Shown here: positions 11,981 to 24,801 of the stretch, piece by piece
Layout of the letters: the number at the start of each line of letters is the position of its first letter
Position numbering within the stretch: position 1 is the stretch's first letter
NCBI GenBank assembly: GCA_036924285.1
Contig: JAYKYS010000005.1
Coordinates: forward strand, 9,548,001-9,612,000
DNA: 64,000 nucleotides
Direction of reading: 5' to 3'
From: Asterella californica
Taxonomy: Eukaryota > Streptophyta > Marchantiopsida > Marchantiales > Aytoniaceae
Notes under the pieces: model-generated
Database searches by the model: none
What the model was told of the DNA's origin: nothing
Seen by the model: the letters and a program-made list of their open reading frames with translations, nothing else
Position numbers and translations under genes: made by a program

Positions 11981-12937
11981 TCATTCTGACAGCTTCAGCA
12001 CCCCTTGCTCCGTTGTTAGGACAGTTTCGTTGGAAATGAGAACCTCCACAAGTCCAGCATGTGATTCCTCCAAAGTTACCTTGGTTGCCTCCAAAGTTTT
12101 CTTGATTTCCTCGGTTGGGATTGTTGTCGTAACCTCTTTGATCTCCTTCTCCACCTTTGTTCCTCCATTCTCGTAACTGCATCACGTTTATCTTGAGATC
12201 CGCAAGAGTATCGGTGATGCTCTTCAACTCAACATGGAAATCAGAGGTGGCAGTAGATATCGCTGTAGGGACCACCGTTGGAGTAAGAGCTGACGTTGAA
12301 GCGATCACCAATTATGATGGTGCAGATGCTATCGTTGTGGTTAAACGAAGAGTCGAAGTCGACATCAGAGCGCCATGATGAGGTTGGATGATATCCCTTT
12401 CATCCAAACTCTCTTCCATATTTGTCGCGATCTTGATGACCTCCGCTTTGGTTACTGGCTTCTTGTATCTCACTTGGGTTCGAATTGAAAGTCTCAATCC
12501 TCCCACCAAGTTCTTGGTCAGCACTGCTCCAATCCCCGTCATCGTTAGCTCCACGTAGTCTCCACTCTTTCGTAGAACCGTCCGAAACCGTTGCTCCAAC
12601 TTATCCACCCTTTCGACATACTGTCAAACTTTCTCGTCGTCTCGTTGCTTCAAATGAGTAAGCTCCACCATGAGCTTCTCATAACTCTCTTCTGGAAGAA
12701 ACTCTTCGATGAGTGCATTACTCAACGTCTCTCATGTATCCTCGACTGCACCAGGTGTCTTGTTTTTCACTCGGTCTTCATGCCACGTAAGAGCAAAATC
12801 TTCTAAAAACTCTAGCATAATAACACCCATTCTTCCTTCCTTCTCACGTTGTTTCCGATGCAACCTTTTTTGAAGTCTCGAATAAACGGTTCCACATCTT
12901 TATTGTCCTTCCCATGAAACGCTGATAACTTCCTCAT
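11925..12937 (-). pseudogene. Ty3/gypsy gag with CCHC knuckle
   Basis: A gag capsid reading starts at an ATG at 12937 (MRKLSAFHGKDNKDVEPF...) and continues through a capsid segment containing FLPEESYEKLMVELTHLKQR and KLEQRFRTVLRK. It then passes a Gly/Asn-rich stretch to a zinc knuckle, CWTCGGSHFQRNC (CX2CX4HX4C spacing, near 12060). In-frame stops and at least one frameshift occur between 12937 and 12600. It sits immediately upstream of the protease fragment, which fixes the element's orientation. Confidence 0.8.
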
Positions 12938-13150
12938 CTTGTAACTACTCTTTCTACCCTTCTAATTTTCGTGCAATAACTACTCGCTAAAAGAGTATGA
13001 ACATCACCAATTTCATTCGAGAATAATCTACCATAGGTAAAATGAAAGAAAATGGTTGTAACAACACCTCTTGTGTCATTGCTTCTCCCAAGGTAATCAT
13101 GAGCATGAGTCGCATCAACGTCTTCTCCATCATCCGAATGACGATCTCCA

Positions 13151-13642
13151 TCACAACTCCGCCGAGTCCTCTTTTGAAGTCGACAACTTCTCCGTCTCAG
13201 CTCTTTGAGTCTCGTCCAACTTCTCGACTACTGACGTAAGTAGGGCGACCACATCGACGCACTTGTGTCCTCTTGATAGATCACCCACTCCACAACTTGG
13301 ACAAGGATCTTCTTCTAGAAGATGAATCGGTGATGGTGACGATGGACCCACTCGAAGACTTCAATCAGTAAACTCCCGCTTCCTTTTAGCTCTCTCGGTT
13401 CTGATTCTAGTTGGACAATTCACTACTTTATGTCCCAACCCTCTACAGAAATAACATCACAAGTCGGTTTCTACTCTTCTCCTCATATATTCTACTTGAG
13501 ATTTTATACTAGTGTTCTCAAACTCAACGATAATCTCTTTCGAGCTCTCTCCAACACTTACTATGACATCTAAACCTTGAGGAATGTTTCTAAGTCTAAC
13601 TTTCCAATCTTTTGAACTTCCACTCATGTTGCGCCTTCTCAA
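13151..13642 (-). pseudogene. CCHC zinc-knuckle reading frame upstream of gag
   Basis: The minus-strand reading from 13642 holds a segment beginning MRRRNMSGSSKDWKVRLRN, then VEYMRRR and a CCHC knuckle, CYFCRGLGHKVVNC (CX2CX4HX4C), interrupted by one TAG just before the first Cys. Further on (13351-13151) is a Cys cluster, CPSCGVGDLSRGHKC, followed by a Glu-rich helix. The layout (basic domain then CCHC) resembles LINE ORF1 proteins or an extra gag-like ORF. The sequence alone does not decide between them. Confidence 0.55.
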
Positions 13643-13816
13643 CCATTAAGTGGACAAAATATCTTTGAGAAAAATAATTCTACATCACTTTCTTCTTCTT
13701 TTGAGCTTTATATTGAAAATCATGTATTATACATGCTATACATGAAATAAAATCCAATTTAAGAGTCTAAGATAATATCATCATGACCATCGTCTGTACT
13801 AATCCTAGCAGACATC

Positions 13817-14165
13817 TTAAAAGTCATTCTTGTAAGGATCACACTCTACTTTGCCAAGAGCATTCGTGGCTTCCACAGTGAATGATGCTTTCAACTCAAT
13901 CTTCTTCATATCTGCGCCAATGCTCGCATAAGCTTCTTGATATAGAGCAAAAAGCGCACCCCAACTGCAATAGATGTGTGTTCGTAACTCCTCTATACTT
14001 AACTTTGGCTTCTCCGTCTCCGTTCAAACTCCCAAACGTCTCTTCTTCAACCTAGGCACTCGAACTGGATTCCTCATGAAGTATCTTCAAGACCTCCTTG
14101 TATGCCGGAACGTATATCTCTTAGTCGGTAAGAGATCTCTCCAAGATTTTTGTGCTCTCCAGTAG
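13817..14165 (-). pseudogene. Unrecognised coding-like fragment
   Basis: The minus strand gives a coherent protein-like reading ending at a TAA at 13817-13819, with the stretch SIGADMKKIELKASFTVEAT near its end. At least one stop interrupts it upstream. No family is recognised. It lies between the retroelement leader and the CCHC frame, so it may be part of the element. Confidence 0.35.
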
Positions 14166-14189
14166 CTCAACCTCCAAGCTACTAACTAA

Positions 14190-14680
14190 ATGAAGTTTCA
14201 ACAGAAATTTCTCTAATCAGAAAAAATGGTGCTAACTGTATAAATTTTAAGAGAACTGAAATTTGTATATTTTCACTTCCCTCATGGTTGTCAACCCCCT
14301 CCACTTTGAAAAGTTCTATCTCCCTCTCCAGACATCATCTTCTCATGATTTTTATTTCCTCTAATAGCTTATCAGCCAAACTGATATACTGGAAATTTTC
14401 ACAGGAAAATAAAATTCACACAAAATCTGACAATGACTGTAAACATTTTCCAAAAAGCAGAATTCCTCAACTCTCGTGAATAAACCTCCTCAACTTTGAA
14501 AATTCATAGCTCCCTCTCTAGACCACCTTTTCCCATGATTTCTTTTGTCTTAGATAGGTTATTAGGCAATCTAGAATACTGGAAAATATCACATGAAAAT
14601 AAAAAATACAGAAAATTTGACATAGACTGTACAAATTTTCTAGAGAGCTGAATTCTTAAACTCTGAAATTTTTCTCCTCT
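14190..14680. repeat. Degenerate ~190-bp tandem repeats
   Basis: Two full units and one partial unit can be aligned by eye. Both full units open with a CCTCCACTTTGAAAA-like block (14299, 14487), followed by a CTCCCTCTC...GAC block, an ATACTGGAAA-ATTTCACA block and a GAC..TGTA...ATTTTC block. Similar but looser motifs recur on the same strand at 46940-47900 and 52220-52870. Confidence 0.6.
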
Positions 14681-16199
14681 AATAACTTCTCTCTCTTCTT
14701 TTCTCTACAACTCTTGTTTCATCCCCTTTCAACTCTCCTCAAACACTTTCTAAGTGAACAAGATGTAAAGAATGACCTCGAATGCATCATAGATCACTAC
14801 GAGATACACGAAAGATTCTAGCGTTGCTAACATCGCGTTAGCTCTCTCTCCTCTCAATGTTTTCTCCATGTGGTCTCTCATGATCTCTTTTGGTCAAATA
14901 TAGAATTGAACTCTAAATATCTTTCAACGATCCCTTCAAGTGAGATCCCCGTAACGAAACCAAAAATGTAAACCCTCCGCGGTCCTATCGATCAACTACC
15001 CCCCGATCTCTCAACCTCCACGATCGTCATTGATGAATCTATAACATGTCGGGCATGTCTCTCACTCAGGGGTCATCTCTGATGGCTTTGATGGAAGCAC
15101 ACCATGAACTTGAAGAGAAAAATGCTAAGTTCACTCATTCATACACCCATAAACTCATCAACTAAAATTCTCCATAAACTCATCACCTAAAATCCTCCAT
15201 TCTAACGACGTCTCTCAAGTTCTCACATGCTAAAATATCACACACTCTCTATATTACTCAAGTTGTCATTACGACGACGTGAAAATAAGGATGAGGAGCT
15301 CTTCTCTACTCCTCTATCTATACATTCTAGGTTTTTACCTTGGTATCTTCTGGTAACTCAGTCGTAACTATTTTTACCGGGTTTTACTAAGATATTACTT
15401 AAGGTAAAAGCATGTATCACATGGGCTTCTTACCTTTTCACATGGACTTATTCCTTCAAAGTCAACAACGTCTAGAAGGATTCTATAATATTCTTAAAGA
15501 ATCTCAAATTTCCACCCCCCTCTACACTAGGACCCACTAAAAAGAAAACATGTGAAATCTCTTCTTGTTTTTAATGCCCACAAAGTCCACAACTTTAATC
15601 CCACCACTAATATCAAGTCAAAAAAGAGATAAGAGATACTTTCCACCTCCTTTCTACCTTTTAGACAAGATGACAAGATAGTAGTGCTCACTCTTTAGGA
15701 AATATCTGAATTTTGCCAAAAGTACAGTTAAGTTTAATCATAACTAACTTTAGCTAGTCATGACTAACTTGATACCTCTTTAAAGTACTTGGGCAGCAAA
15801 TAAACATTATCCACACTTAGTTATAACTAAACACCTTACTAATAGACAACTTCCTATGTGTAACATAGGTCGTTACATTTCACAGTAGGCTCAACCGTCT
15901 GATGCATTCGTATTATTGCAACCTCAAAGCTCATATGATAATAACATCTACAAACTTCTGCTGAAATATGAGAGACAATACACTTAGAGATTGCAAAATA
16001 TCAGCCAAGAAGAAAACACAATATACTATATTGAAAGAGCTTAGCTGCTTGAACAGCTCTTTACCTATCTCATCGTCTTCGGCCGAATCTTCCTCAGACA
16101 AAAAGAAAATACAGATTCTAGACTATCACAAAGACTACATACAGCACTCCAATGGGACAACCAATGAGTTTTGTTATAAAACTTCAGCAACTTACGTTG
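14681..16199. other. AT-rich spacer of the retroelement, no gene seen
   Basis: No protein or RNA gene is recognised. Position suggests untranslated leader of the minus-strand retroelement. The open frame at 15968-16420 on the plus strand overlaps the repeated leader and shows no family signature. Confidence 0.4.
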
Positions 16200-17486
16200 T
16201 CGTGTTGTGGACCGACTCCTACTTAAAATCTATTTTTGATACTTATCATTATCGCTCTAAATACACTCATGGGACTAAAATGAGCTTTTTTACACAATTT
16301 CAGATCTTCACATTCATTACATCAATGGGTAGAGCTTGTTGTCAGCTTTCCATGGGCACTTTGTCTCGTAACTTCTCCACTTGGACGCCTAGTGGAGAAG
16401 TTACGAGACTCGAAAGATGATAAAAGCAAGCTAGACCTTAGCTTACAGACTTTTTGCACAACTTCAGATCTTCACTTTCATTACAGCAATGGATAGAGCT
16501 CGTTGTTAACTTTCCATGGGCACTTTGTCTACTTCAGTTGGACGCTTAGTGGTGAAGTTACGAGACTCGAAAGAAGAGAAAATCAAGCTAAGCTTTAGCT
16601 TACTATTCCTGATTGGGTATTTGCGGCTCCTAGCGCTATACTAAGGACACAAGGGGCCTGCTTGCTCATTATCTGTGAGAACTTTCACGTACTGCGATTG
16701 ACGTAAAGGGGCAGCTTAAGGAGGCAACGAACAGTTTGGGAGATTTGGAGGTCCAATGTAAACGCGCAAGTCGTCATTGGGTTCAGATTTGTGCAGGCTA
16801 CGCACTGTAAGACGGTTCGTGATGAGGCGGATCAAGGAGTGTGTTTTGGGAGAAATTGAGACGTATGGAAAGATTTTGGAGAGCTTCAGTGATCTGTGAA
16901 GGAGAGTTGGAGCGTTCAAACTGTTCTAGAGTCTAGACTTGCTGTCATTGGATCCATCGGGATCAGAATGTTGAGTTCTTCAAGAAATTGAAGACGATAT
17001 GAAGTTTCATCGGACGATTTGGGAATTCTGGGTGAAATTGGTTCGCAAGGAAGCGTTTATGTTAGTTTTTCGTCGCATGCGATCTGAAGTTGGGTTGTTC
17101 TTCGCAATAGGTGAGCCAAGCTCTTCATTCTTGGTGCCTACGCAATGATCAGGGAGTCTTCACCTACGCATAAGAGAAGACCGTGTGTGGATTGGATTGT
17201 TGGTTTGGGTGTGGTAAGCAAGTTTGGGCCGCATGAGGTCGATTTACGTCCGTTTTTTGCATCATGCGACCAAATTTCTTGCGTGGTTTTGCGAAGAGAA
17301 CTCCACACGGCTTGTTTGGAGTCTCATTGGGTTCAGAGTATAAATTTATCTATCAAAGAAGACGGATATCAGATTAGACGATCCGTTTGGATGGTATGTG
17401 CGGTTTTAAGCCGCATGGAGGAGTTCTTGAAGGTTTGGTCACCTACGATCTAAAATTGGTGATATCTCGGCAGTTGTAGTTAAAGG
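16200..17486 (-). repeat. Retroelement leader or LTR-like repeat, copy A
   Basis: Aligns by eye over more than 1.2 kb with 54005-55326, for example the shared block around AGCGCTATACTAAGGAC (16632 and 54438) and the GGTGAGCCAAGCTCTTC block near 17110 and 54942. The first 400 bases contain two copies of a ~170-bp unit that includes a hairpin. It may be the LTR or the 5' untranslated leader. A second LTR within each copy was not found. Confidence 0.7.
16363..16409. repeat. Perfect 19-bp inverted repeat (hairpin)
   Basis: Arms 16363-16381 and 16391-16409 are perfect reverse complements around a 9-base loop. The next unit of the tandem repeat (about 16520-16570) and the copies near 54185-54400 have only the right arm well conserved. 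Confidence 0.85.
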
Positions 17487-20400
17487 TTATGTAAATTCTT
17501 AGAGAAAATAATAATCAGGTAGAAAAGAAGAAATATGATTTCTCTCCTTTTATAGTGGAACTGGATGTTTAAATTTTCCTTTTGCCTCAAAACTTAATTA
17601 AAATATTCCTATAATAATACACTGCGAATTTATCCACAAATACCCATGCTTTGTAAAATTGTACATCTTGTTCATTACACATATGATAAACTCCTAAGTA
17701 CACATACAAACTGCATATACATCTATCTTTAAAGTTCTGTTTTTCTTCTAATCTAATTGATCACTTACAACTTTTCTTTCATTGTATCTTTATCATTATT
17801 TAAAAACTGGAATATTCTAATTCTAATTAATACACAAAACATACATATTTTCTTTCATCATATGTACGTTTTGTGTAATATGAGTATGTTTCGTGTAATG
17901 TGTTTTTAGTATGATGATGTGTTCATCATCATCTTTTTGTTGGTGAGGAGAACTCAATCATATGAGGTTTTATACATCTAATATAATCCAAGCTCTAGAC
18001 TATGAAAGATAACATATATAATTTGGGAAGAAATATAGTGCAACCACACAATCTATCATTCAAGAACCTCAATCTATCCGTATATACACAAAATGATATT
18101 CAACTACAAACCTCCATAATTTCTAGACCACATATCCAAATTTTTCCCTTTGTGACTCGCTAGAACTTAGAAAACAACAAAATTCTTTTCCAAATGGAGC
18201 TTTTGATATCCAATTATACTATAAAAAGATTTATTGTTCTCTACTTGTATTTATTATAATCTAAGTTTGACAACATGTAAAACCAAACATTTTTTAACTA
18301 AAATCTTCCTTCTCCCTTCATCCAGAGCACATATGTCAAAACCTTGATTTCATAAACGAGGTTTTATTACCTTTCGACCCAACTAACTTCAAATTCGTGT
18401 AACTTCTAAAACTTCACTCGAAATGTAGTAGAAATGATGAGTTTGGAATATCTTAAATTTAGAATAATTAGTTTTCATACATCTATATTTATAGATATCA
18501 ATGTATATCATACATAACTAAGAGTAAATCCTTTATGTGTTATTGATTCAAAAATCATATGCAAAATGAGAAAAGTTCAATTGTAAGGATATCATCTATT
18601 ACATCTATTATAATATTATGAGAGTGAGAAGTTGTGAGTTACGTAACGTGACCTAACTCTACAGATAAATATGTCAAGTAATACAATTATTCGTAAAAAT
18701 ACATATTATTATACGAATTAAAAGTGTATTGAAAGTAAATTGGACTGAATTGTATTACGTATTAATAGAGTAAACTAATTAGAATATCAAACTATCTATA
18801 AATAAAATATGTAAAATCAATTAGACTATTAAACTCGAACTCTTTAAGAACTTATCGTTCAATCTTACATTGTTGGAAAATAAAACCATTTGGAATATTT
18901 TACACTTGAATCTAACTCAACTTGTGAGTTATCTTAGCCGGAATCATTCTAAACTGTGATTTGGTTAGTTTTAAACCAAACTGGTCCGGAGATCTAATGG
19001 AACCATACAGTGAATGATTACTTAATTGATTAGAAGGAGGTATGAAAGAACGTGATGGTTACAAGTATCAATCTTCAGGATTTCTATTTCCAAGGGGGCT
19101 CGCTACTTCATCGTCGATATAGCATCATCTGATTTGTGAATACAGGAGTAGACCCTTAGAATGGATCAAAGAGCAATGAGAACCTCTAGTTCTAAGTAAT
19201 TGCATCATAGAGTCAAGGAAGTAACCTACCGGTCAAGACCACTGTCATCAGGAGGGTTAATTACTTGATCGCATCTCTCACAAACGTTTACAACTTGGAC
19301 ACACCCTCGACTTACTGATCTCGCTTGGTCGTACTCCTGGCTCGGTTACCGGTCGTCCATTTGACGTGGGGTCATAGTTGGCTTTCAACCTAGACAGTGA
19401 CATCTTCATCGTTTACATGCGCAGTGTAGACAATATGTGTTGAAACTTTGTTAGTCTAAAGTGCAGGAATAGTTTAAGCGCAGTCTCCTTGTGTGCACTG
19501 TCTCATTTTGTGCCGTTGTGTGCAAAAGATTAAATTGAACATTGAGCTTCGATGGAACCCAATGATAGCAAGAAAATTGAGACGCTGCGAACTGCAGATA
19601 TGGATGCGGGTGAATCAGCAGACGTGAAGATGGATGAAGCAATAAAGCAACTTGATTTATGCCTTCTTTTAGTTTGAGCGCAACGGATCGATGTGTAAGT
19701 GTTGGAGAAGGCAATAAGAGAAACAAGGAGCAAGACGTTCTGTCCAAGAGGACATTTGTCTTTATCCATTTGTGGAACCAGAGTTTGTAATTCTACCATC
19801 TCCGTACCCAGACTGGATTACTCACAACAGTGGCGAATATGATATCGATAATGATTGTCGATGCACAACTTGCTTGTCCTTTATGAGCGACAGTGATTGA
19901 GTTTAGGATGTTTGTATTGAGAGCTTTACTATCTTTATCTATAGTCGGAATGTACTCGATTCAGTTGTTAAATATATATAAGCAAACATTTAGACAACCA
20001 ACTTTATTCGAATAGTGTTCAAGTGACACAATGCCTACTACTCTTTTATGTTCAGTCCGATGACTTTACTGCGAGTTATAATTCTTTCATTTGAAGGCCC
20101 GTCAATGATTTCCTCTCGAACCAAAGCTCTCTTGGTCGAGAGCATGAGGTTAACTACCTTCAGTGCTATAGGCGTGGAACCCGTGGGTCAAATATTTCTC
20201 TTCAGCAAGAGTTTTTTCCTTCTGACAAGCATAAATTGTGGCTTATGTCTTGAGGCAAGGGCGCAACGCTGATTTGGAGGTGTGTTTTTTTCTCCGGCTG
20301 ACCTGCTGTATGCATTCTCTTCGTATGCAAGGACCATATGTTGATCACTCGTTTGTGTCATATGCACCATCCTATACTCGATAGGCACATCAACTGGTTT

Positions 20401-21532
20401 TGTGAGTTGAACCTATTCAAGGAACGTTGAGTCCATAGAATTTACAACTTCGATTGTCACATGCGATTCATTCTGCAAGGTGTGAATTGGTTCTTGAACC
20501 TCAACCTCATCTCTGAAATTTCTGAAGTGGAAGAAATCTTGAATTGTGTCTGTGCTACGTCAAAAATCGCGGCAGCGTCTGAACTATCCAAGTCGTAAAT
20601 GTTATCCACTTTGATCTACCTTTCTTTACGTTTGGTCCAAGTAAGCTTGACAAAGATCTTGAAGCTCCTATTTGGTACCAATTGCACAACTGATCCATAT
20701 GTGTCCAAAATTGCTACCTCCATACCATAGTTCACGTCCGCCTTGACTTGTGTAGCCTCCGTGCTGAACCTCCCATCAAGCCAAAACTGCACAGTCCTCT
20801 AGCAAGTTCTGATCTCGATTTCAAAGGGGTAGGAGTGGACACTCATGTTGTATAGTAACTTGTCACTTTTTGTGTCATTTCAAGTCTTCTTTGCTCAGGT
20901 GGTGTGCTTATTTAATTTCCTTCAAGACAATCGATACATTCAATCAGAATGCATAAACTCATATAATTACCTTCTACTTTACACATATAAAGAACACTTG
21001 AACTGAAACAACTGCCATTACTGCACATATATGTGTGAGGTGCTTCTCAAGCTTATATCTTCTGGCTCTCCGTCACTTGGTGCAAAAGTGACCTCCACCG
21101 CGTTCATTCGCTTCAAGATCTAACATGAAGAATATTATATTGATCAATTTATTTTGTTTTATTTAATTGTTTAGGCGGTGTCAGTTGAATAACATAATCT
21201 TGTCATCCAAGCACTAACAAAAGTGTCTAAAGCTAAAACATTAATTAACATACCGAATGGTAGTGTCATGTCCTTCGACATATCTATTAGTGCTTAATTA
21301 CACTTAATGTCAAGAGATTGGCATTCAGAAGCAATTGCGTAATGGACATGTCCACTGAATGACACAAGATTGTCATTCATGGTGGTTACTACGAGCAAAA
21401 TGTGCATCATTCAGCTTGAAATATATCAGTAACAACAACAATATACCTTGTAGTTACAAGAACATGAACGTCAAAACTAAAATATTTTATTCACTAGCAC
21501 TATATTGTGCATCAAACTCTGACTTTGAGTCT
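17487..21532. other. AT-rich intergenic DNA, no gene recognised
   Basis: Low-complexity AT-rich DNA to about 18950, then mixed sequence. Small frames at 19450-20390 and elsewhere show no recognisable domain. The part after about 20400 may belong to the MULE relic that begins at 21533, but no transposase block could be read in it. Confidence 0.4.
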
Positions 21533-23419
21533 TCAGAATCGATAGTGCATTACCTCATACTCGTCATTAGCACAAGACTCTAGACTACCTACATGCGTAG
21601 AGTGAGTAATGTCATCAAGGTGGGAATTAGAAGATGTAGTTGACTCCATCTCTTGAGTAGTCTTATGTCGTCTGCTACATGTCCGTTTGTTATACCTTGA
21701 TGTGTGACATAAACTACATAATTGTGTTACTGCATTGCCTTCAACTAATCTGCTACTATGGTGGGCAAACAAACCACATTGAGGAGAGGGGGCTATAACT
21801 GGTCCTTCAAAGTCAAGAAAGACTAAATCTTCTTGTATTCAAGACACATCCATTGTTTATATCTGCAAGCAAGCTAAACTACCATTTGGAATGCGAAGTA
21901 CTATGTGTCTACTTCTACGGATTGATATTAAGGGAGGTCCACATCCGAATTCCGATTCTAGTTCTTGCAATGCAAAAACGAGTATAAAATTCTTGTAAAT
22001 AGTCTCAACACTGAAAGTGTGTCATATGGCATCAAATTGATTTGTAAGGCATTCGTCCAACTCCCCATCCCAACAAATCGCATGGGCACATGACCACTTC
22101 ATCCCTTGATACTGTTGACATGTGCAAGTCAAGCTTTGTTCTCCTCCATGACGGACTATGAAGTTTGTATGCTCATCGGCCGCTTGCACTGAAGCTTCAT
22201 GTGGATTGGAGATGATGCACTGATAAATCTCTACTTTTTGTTTGTTTTGGCTAGACTCATCTACGCAAAAACTATCAACAAAGACTCCCGCTCCTCCAAC
22301 TCTAGCCGTCACATGGAGAATTTCCACATCAAGTAATACCACATGTCATATAATATCTTGAATGACGAGTTGAACCTCACGTGCTTAAGACTTGCATTCA
22401 TGCTCTCTATAATATTAGATGTAGATTTAATATCATCGAAAATACATATTTTGTAAAATTTTTGAGTTTTATGGACCAAATGTATGTAGCCAGAGCTCCC
22501 CCCTAATGCTCCATGTTTTGGAGCAACCGATTATACTTATAGAAAAACAAATCTCGATCATGACATAAATTGAACATAAACTAATAAGATCATAACAGAC
22601 ATACACGCAGAAGATAATGAACTAACAACAACATAAACAACATAAGAAGATAAACATTTGAAACTAACAAATTCTCTAAATAGTAAAGTAACATGAAACA
22701 ATGTCACAAGTTTTAGATAAGGTCTACAGAGGAGAAACGACTCAACTCAGCCAAGATTTCGACATACATGAGCTCGTTAAACGCATGCACTGCTTGCTTC
22801 ATCTAAACGTGATAAGTACAGTGCTAGTGCATGGTATCCGAGAACAGTTGTGCTACTTCAACCTCCAACTCTTTTTGCATGTCAGAAATGATTACAATAT
22901 CTGCATTGACCTCCAGATGGTTTCTCGTAGTAGATGATTAAATCATAGATACACATCAGAATTTTTGGCTGGAGCTCTAACAAATGCTAGAATAATTGAC
23001 CTTTCTCCATCTAGAAGAGACGTCCTAAAGATATGACAAGAATATTTTTGATTCTTCCTATGACATATGTCTAAAACTATATTTTGTTTGATAGAATCGT
23101 AGCACTAAACGACAAGCACTTGAAGCAATATGCTCTGTTAAACGTTTGGAGACTAGATTTCCGATTGACCCGTTCAACTATCACTATTGGGTCCACCTCA
23201 AAAAATCCTTGTTTATACATAGCAGTGATGTAATGAGGAGACATCTTGCGTCATATGCAACCACTCTCTAGCAACTCTCTTCCTCGTCACATAATACATT
23301 GTAGGCTTCTCGTAACTAGTTTGAATTTTTTCTTGTAGATGCTTCACTCTGACATTTATGTCAATAGATATGCGATTACTAGGCACTGTATTGAGAAACT
23401 TTGAGTTCGATGCAGCCAC
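21533..23419 (-). pseudogene. MULE (MuDR-type) transposase relic
   Basis: Pieces of a Mutator-like transposase appear in the right order on the minus strand. First is an N-terminal block (23419-23213) with LSIDLN-like ISIDINVRVKHLQEKI followed by a charged helix. Next is the start of the DDE domain, with VLDICHRK (first Asp codon 23069-23071) and LLDGERSIILAFV. Then comes the VIISDMQKELEVEVAQLFSD block, the usual second catalytic region. A SWIM zinc finger follows (CTC...CAH, inside 22342-22022), and finally a C-terminal CCHC-like knuckle, CSLCHTSRYNKRTC (His replaced by Tyr), at 21772-21533. Multiple stops and frame changes show it is dead. MULEs excise and reinsert by a DDE mechanism. Terminal repeats were not found. 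Confidence 0.8.
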
Positions 23420-24422
23420 TCGTCACAAGACGAGATGTCTTAGACAAATATGTATCAGTTCACACATTGTCACTCGAATAATTCTTGTGTGCTTCTCACG
23501 CTGAGCTTGAACTCTTCAAGGATAACGACTAAAAACCATCCATGCTCAAATCTTCCACTCTCGTGAAAGACAATCTGACCTACGATAAAAGATATCATTC
23601 TCACATCGATGTGACCATTCATGCTTCTAACATAAACATTAGATCACTGTGAGTTAAGTCTCTTGCTGTCTTCTGAAACTGCGATTCGTTTCTACTTACC
23701 ATATCGTCTTTGGGTGAACTTGATAAAGTCTTGAGGTTATACAATGAATCGTCACTGTTCAATTCAATCGTCGTTCTACGAGTAATGGCTTCGGAAGGCT
23801 ATTTCCTGCATTTCATCTTCGACTTATTTCTACAAGATTGAACCCTATGAGACCCTACGGACTTCACTTGCTGGAATGCTCTACTGTGCAAAAAAGACTA
23901 ACATTCCATGCTCCATTCGAAATCAGCAAAATAATTAAATTGTTCTCTTACACGCAATCTCATGGCAACTTCTCTAACTTGCTCCAACGTCCAACCTTGA
24001 AGATCGTGGATCAAAGTTACCTCCCTTGAACAAGGGCTAGTCAAAAGAATGGAATGCATTTCGCTTTTTCCATGTGTCTTTTCGCTCATCTATTATAAAT
24101 AAAAGTTCTATTTTATCGCAAGAAATCATGAACTCTCGTCTCAATATTTCTCAGTTGAGTATGTTTTGAAATGAATTATATATATAATTCTTTTAGAAAA
24201 TATAAATTTAATTATATAGATTTTGTTTACTTGATAGATACCTCACATTATTTCTGAGATTTTGCTTATGAATAAATTTTCCTACACAATTTTTGCTCAT
24301 CGTTTGTTTCTTCTGTCGAGAAATCACCCATTCACAAAGCGAATAATGCAATGAATGAATTGAGACTGCAGTACTGTAACTAAAAGACTTACATACACAA
24401 CCGTAGAAGAAAAAGACTTAAT
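23420..24422. other. Region upstream of MULE relic, no gene confirmed
   Basis: A minus-strand frame at 24089-23898 may be the transposase N-terminus but shows no diagnostic motif. The rest is AT-rich without recognised features. Confidence 0.35.
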
Positions 24423-24801
24423 AGTATTTAACAAAAAATTACTTGACTCCATTCTTAATACGTTTGTCGATCCCACTCCTCTTAACTTTACGTTACTCGA
24501 CCACATCCTTGATTGGCTATAGTAAGTTGAATACGTTAAAATGTTACATCATGAGAATGAGAGAAGTGATGTTAGTCGTAAATAATATATTTAAATAAAA
24601 AATTTAATAATTTTTTTATAATACATAATCAACTCAATGATTTTTTATTTGATTTAATGTAGTTTCTTTAGATAGTGTTAAACTTGTCAAACCTACTTTC
24701 GCCAGTTCAGGGGTGAGATAAAGTAACGTAAAGTTAAGAGGGGGGGAGTAAAGTCCCACAAACGTACTAACCGTGGGGTCAAGTAAATTTCTGGGTATTT
24801 A
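24423..24801. mobile_element. MITE family 1, copy 1 (~380 bp)
   Basis: Long imperfect terminal inverted repeats of about 100 bp. The left arm contains TACGTTTGTCGATCCCACTC then CTCTTAACTTTACGTTACT. The right arm carries the reverse complement of the same blocks (CTTAACTTTACGTTACTT read on the minus strand). The AT-rich centre contains an ATAATCAACTCAA block also present at 33183. There is no coding capacity. A second copy of the family is at 32970-33330. Confidence 0.8.

Larger units (their letters stand above)
10640..17486 (-). mobile_element. Decayed Ty3/gypsy retroelement, copy A (minus strand)
   Basis: Read on the minus strand from high to low coordinates it holds a repetitive leader (17486-16200), AT-rich spacer with tandem repeats, unidentified coding-like pieces, a CCHC reading frame, gag, a protease fragment and the start of reverse transcriptase. 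The sequence then becomes unrelated near 10675. A second, shorter copy of the family lies at 51797-55326 in the same orientation. Clear paired LTRs are not visible, so both ends are estimates. Many stops and frame changes show it is inactive. Confidence 0.7.
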
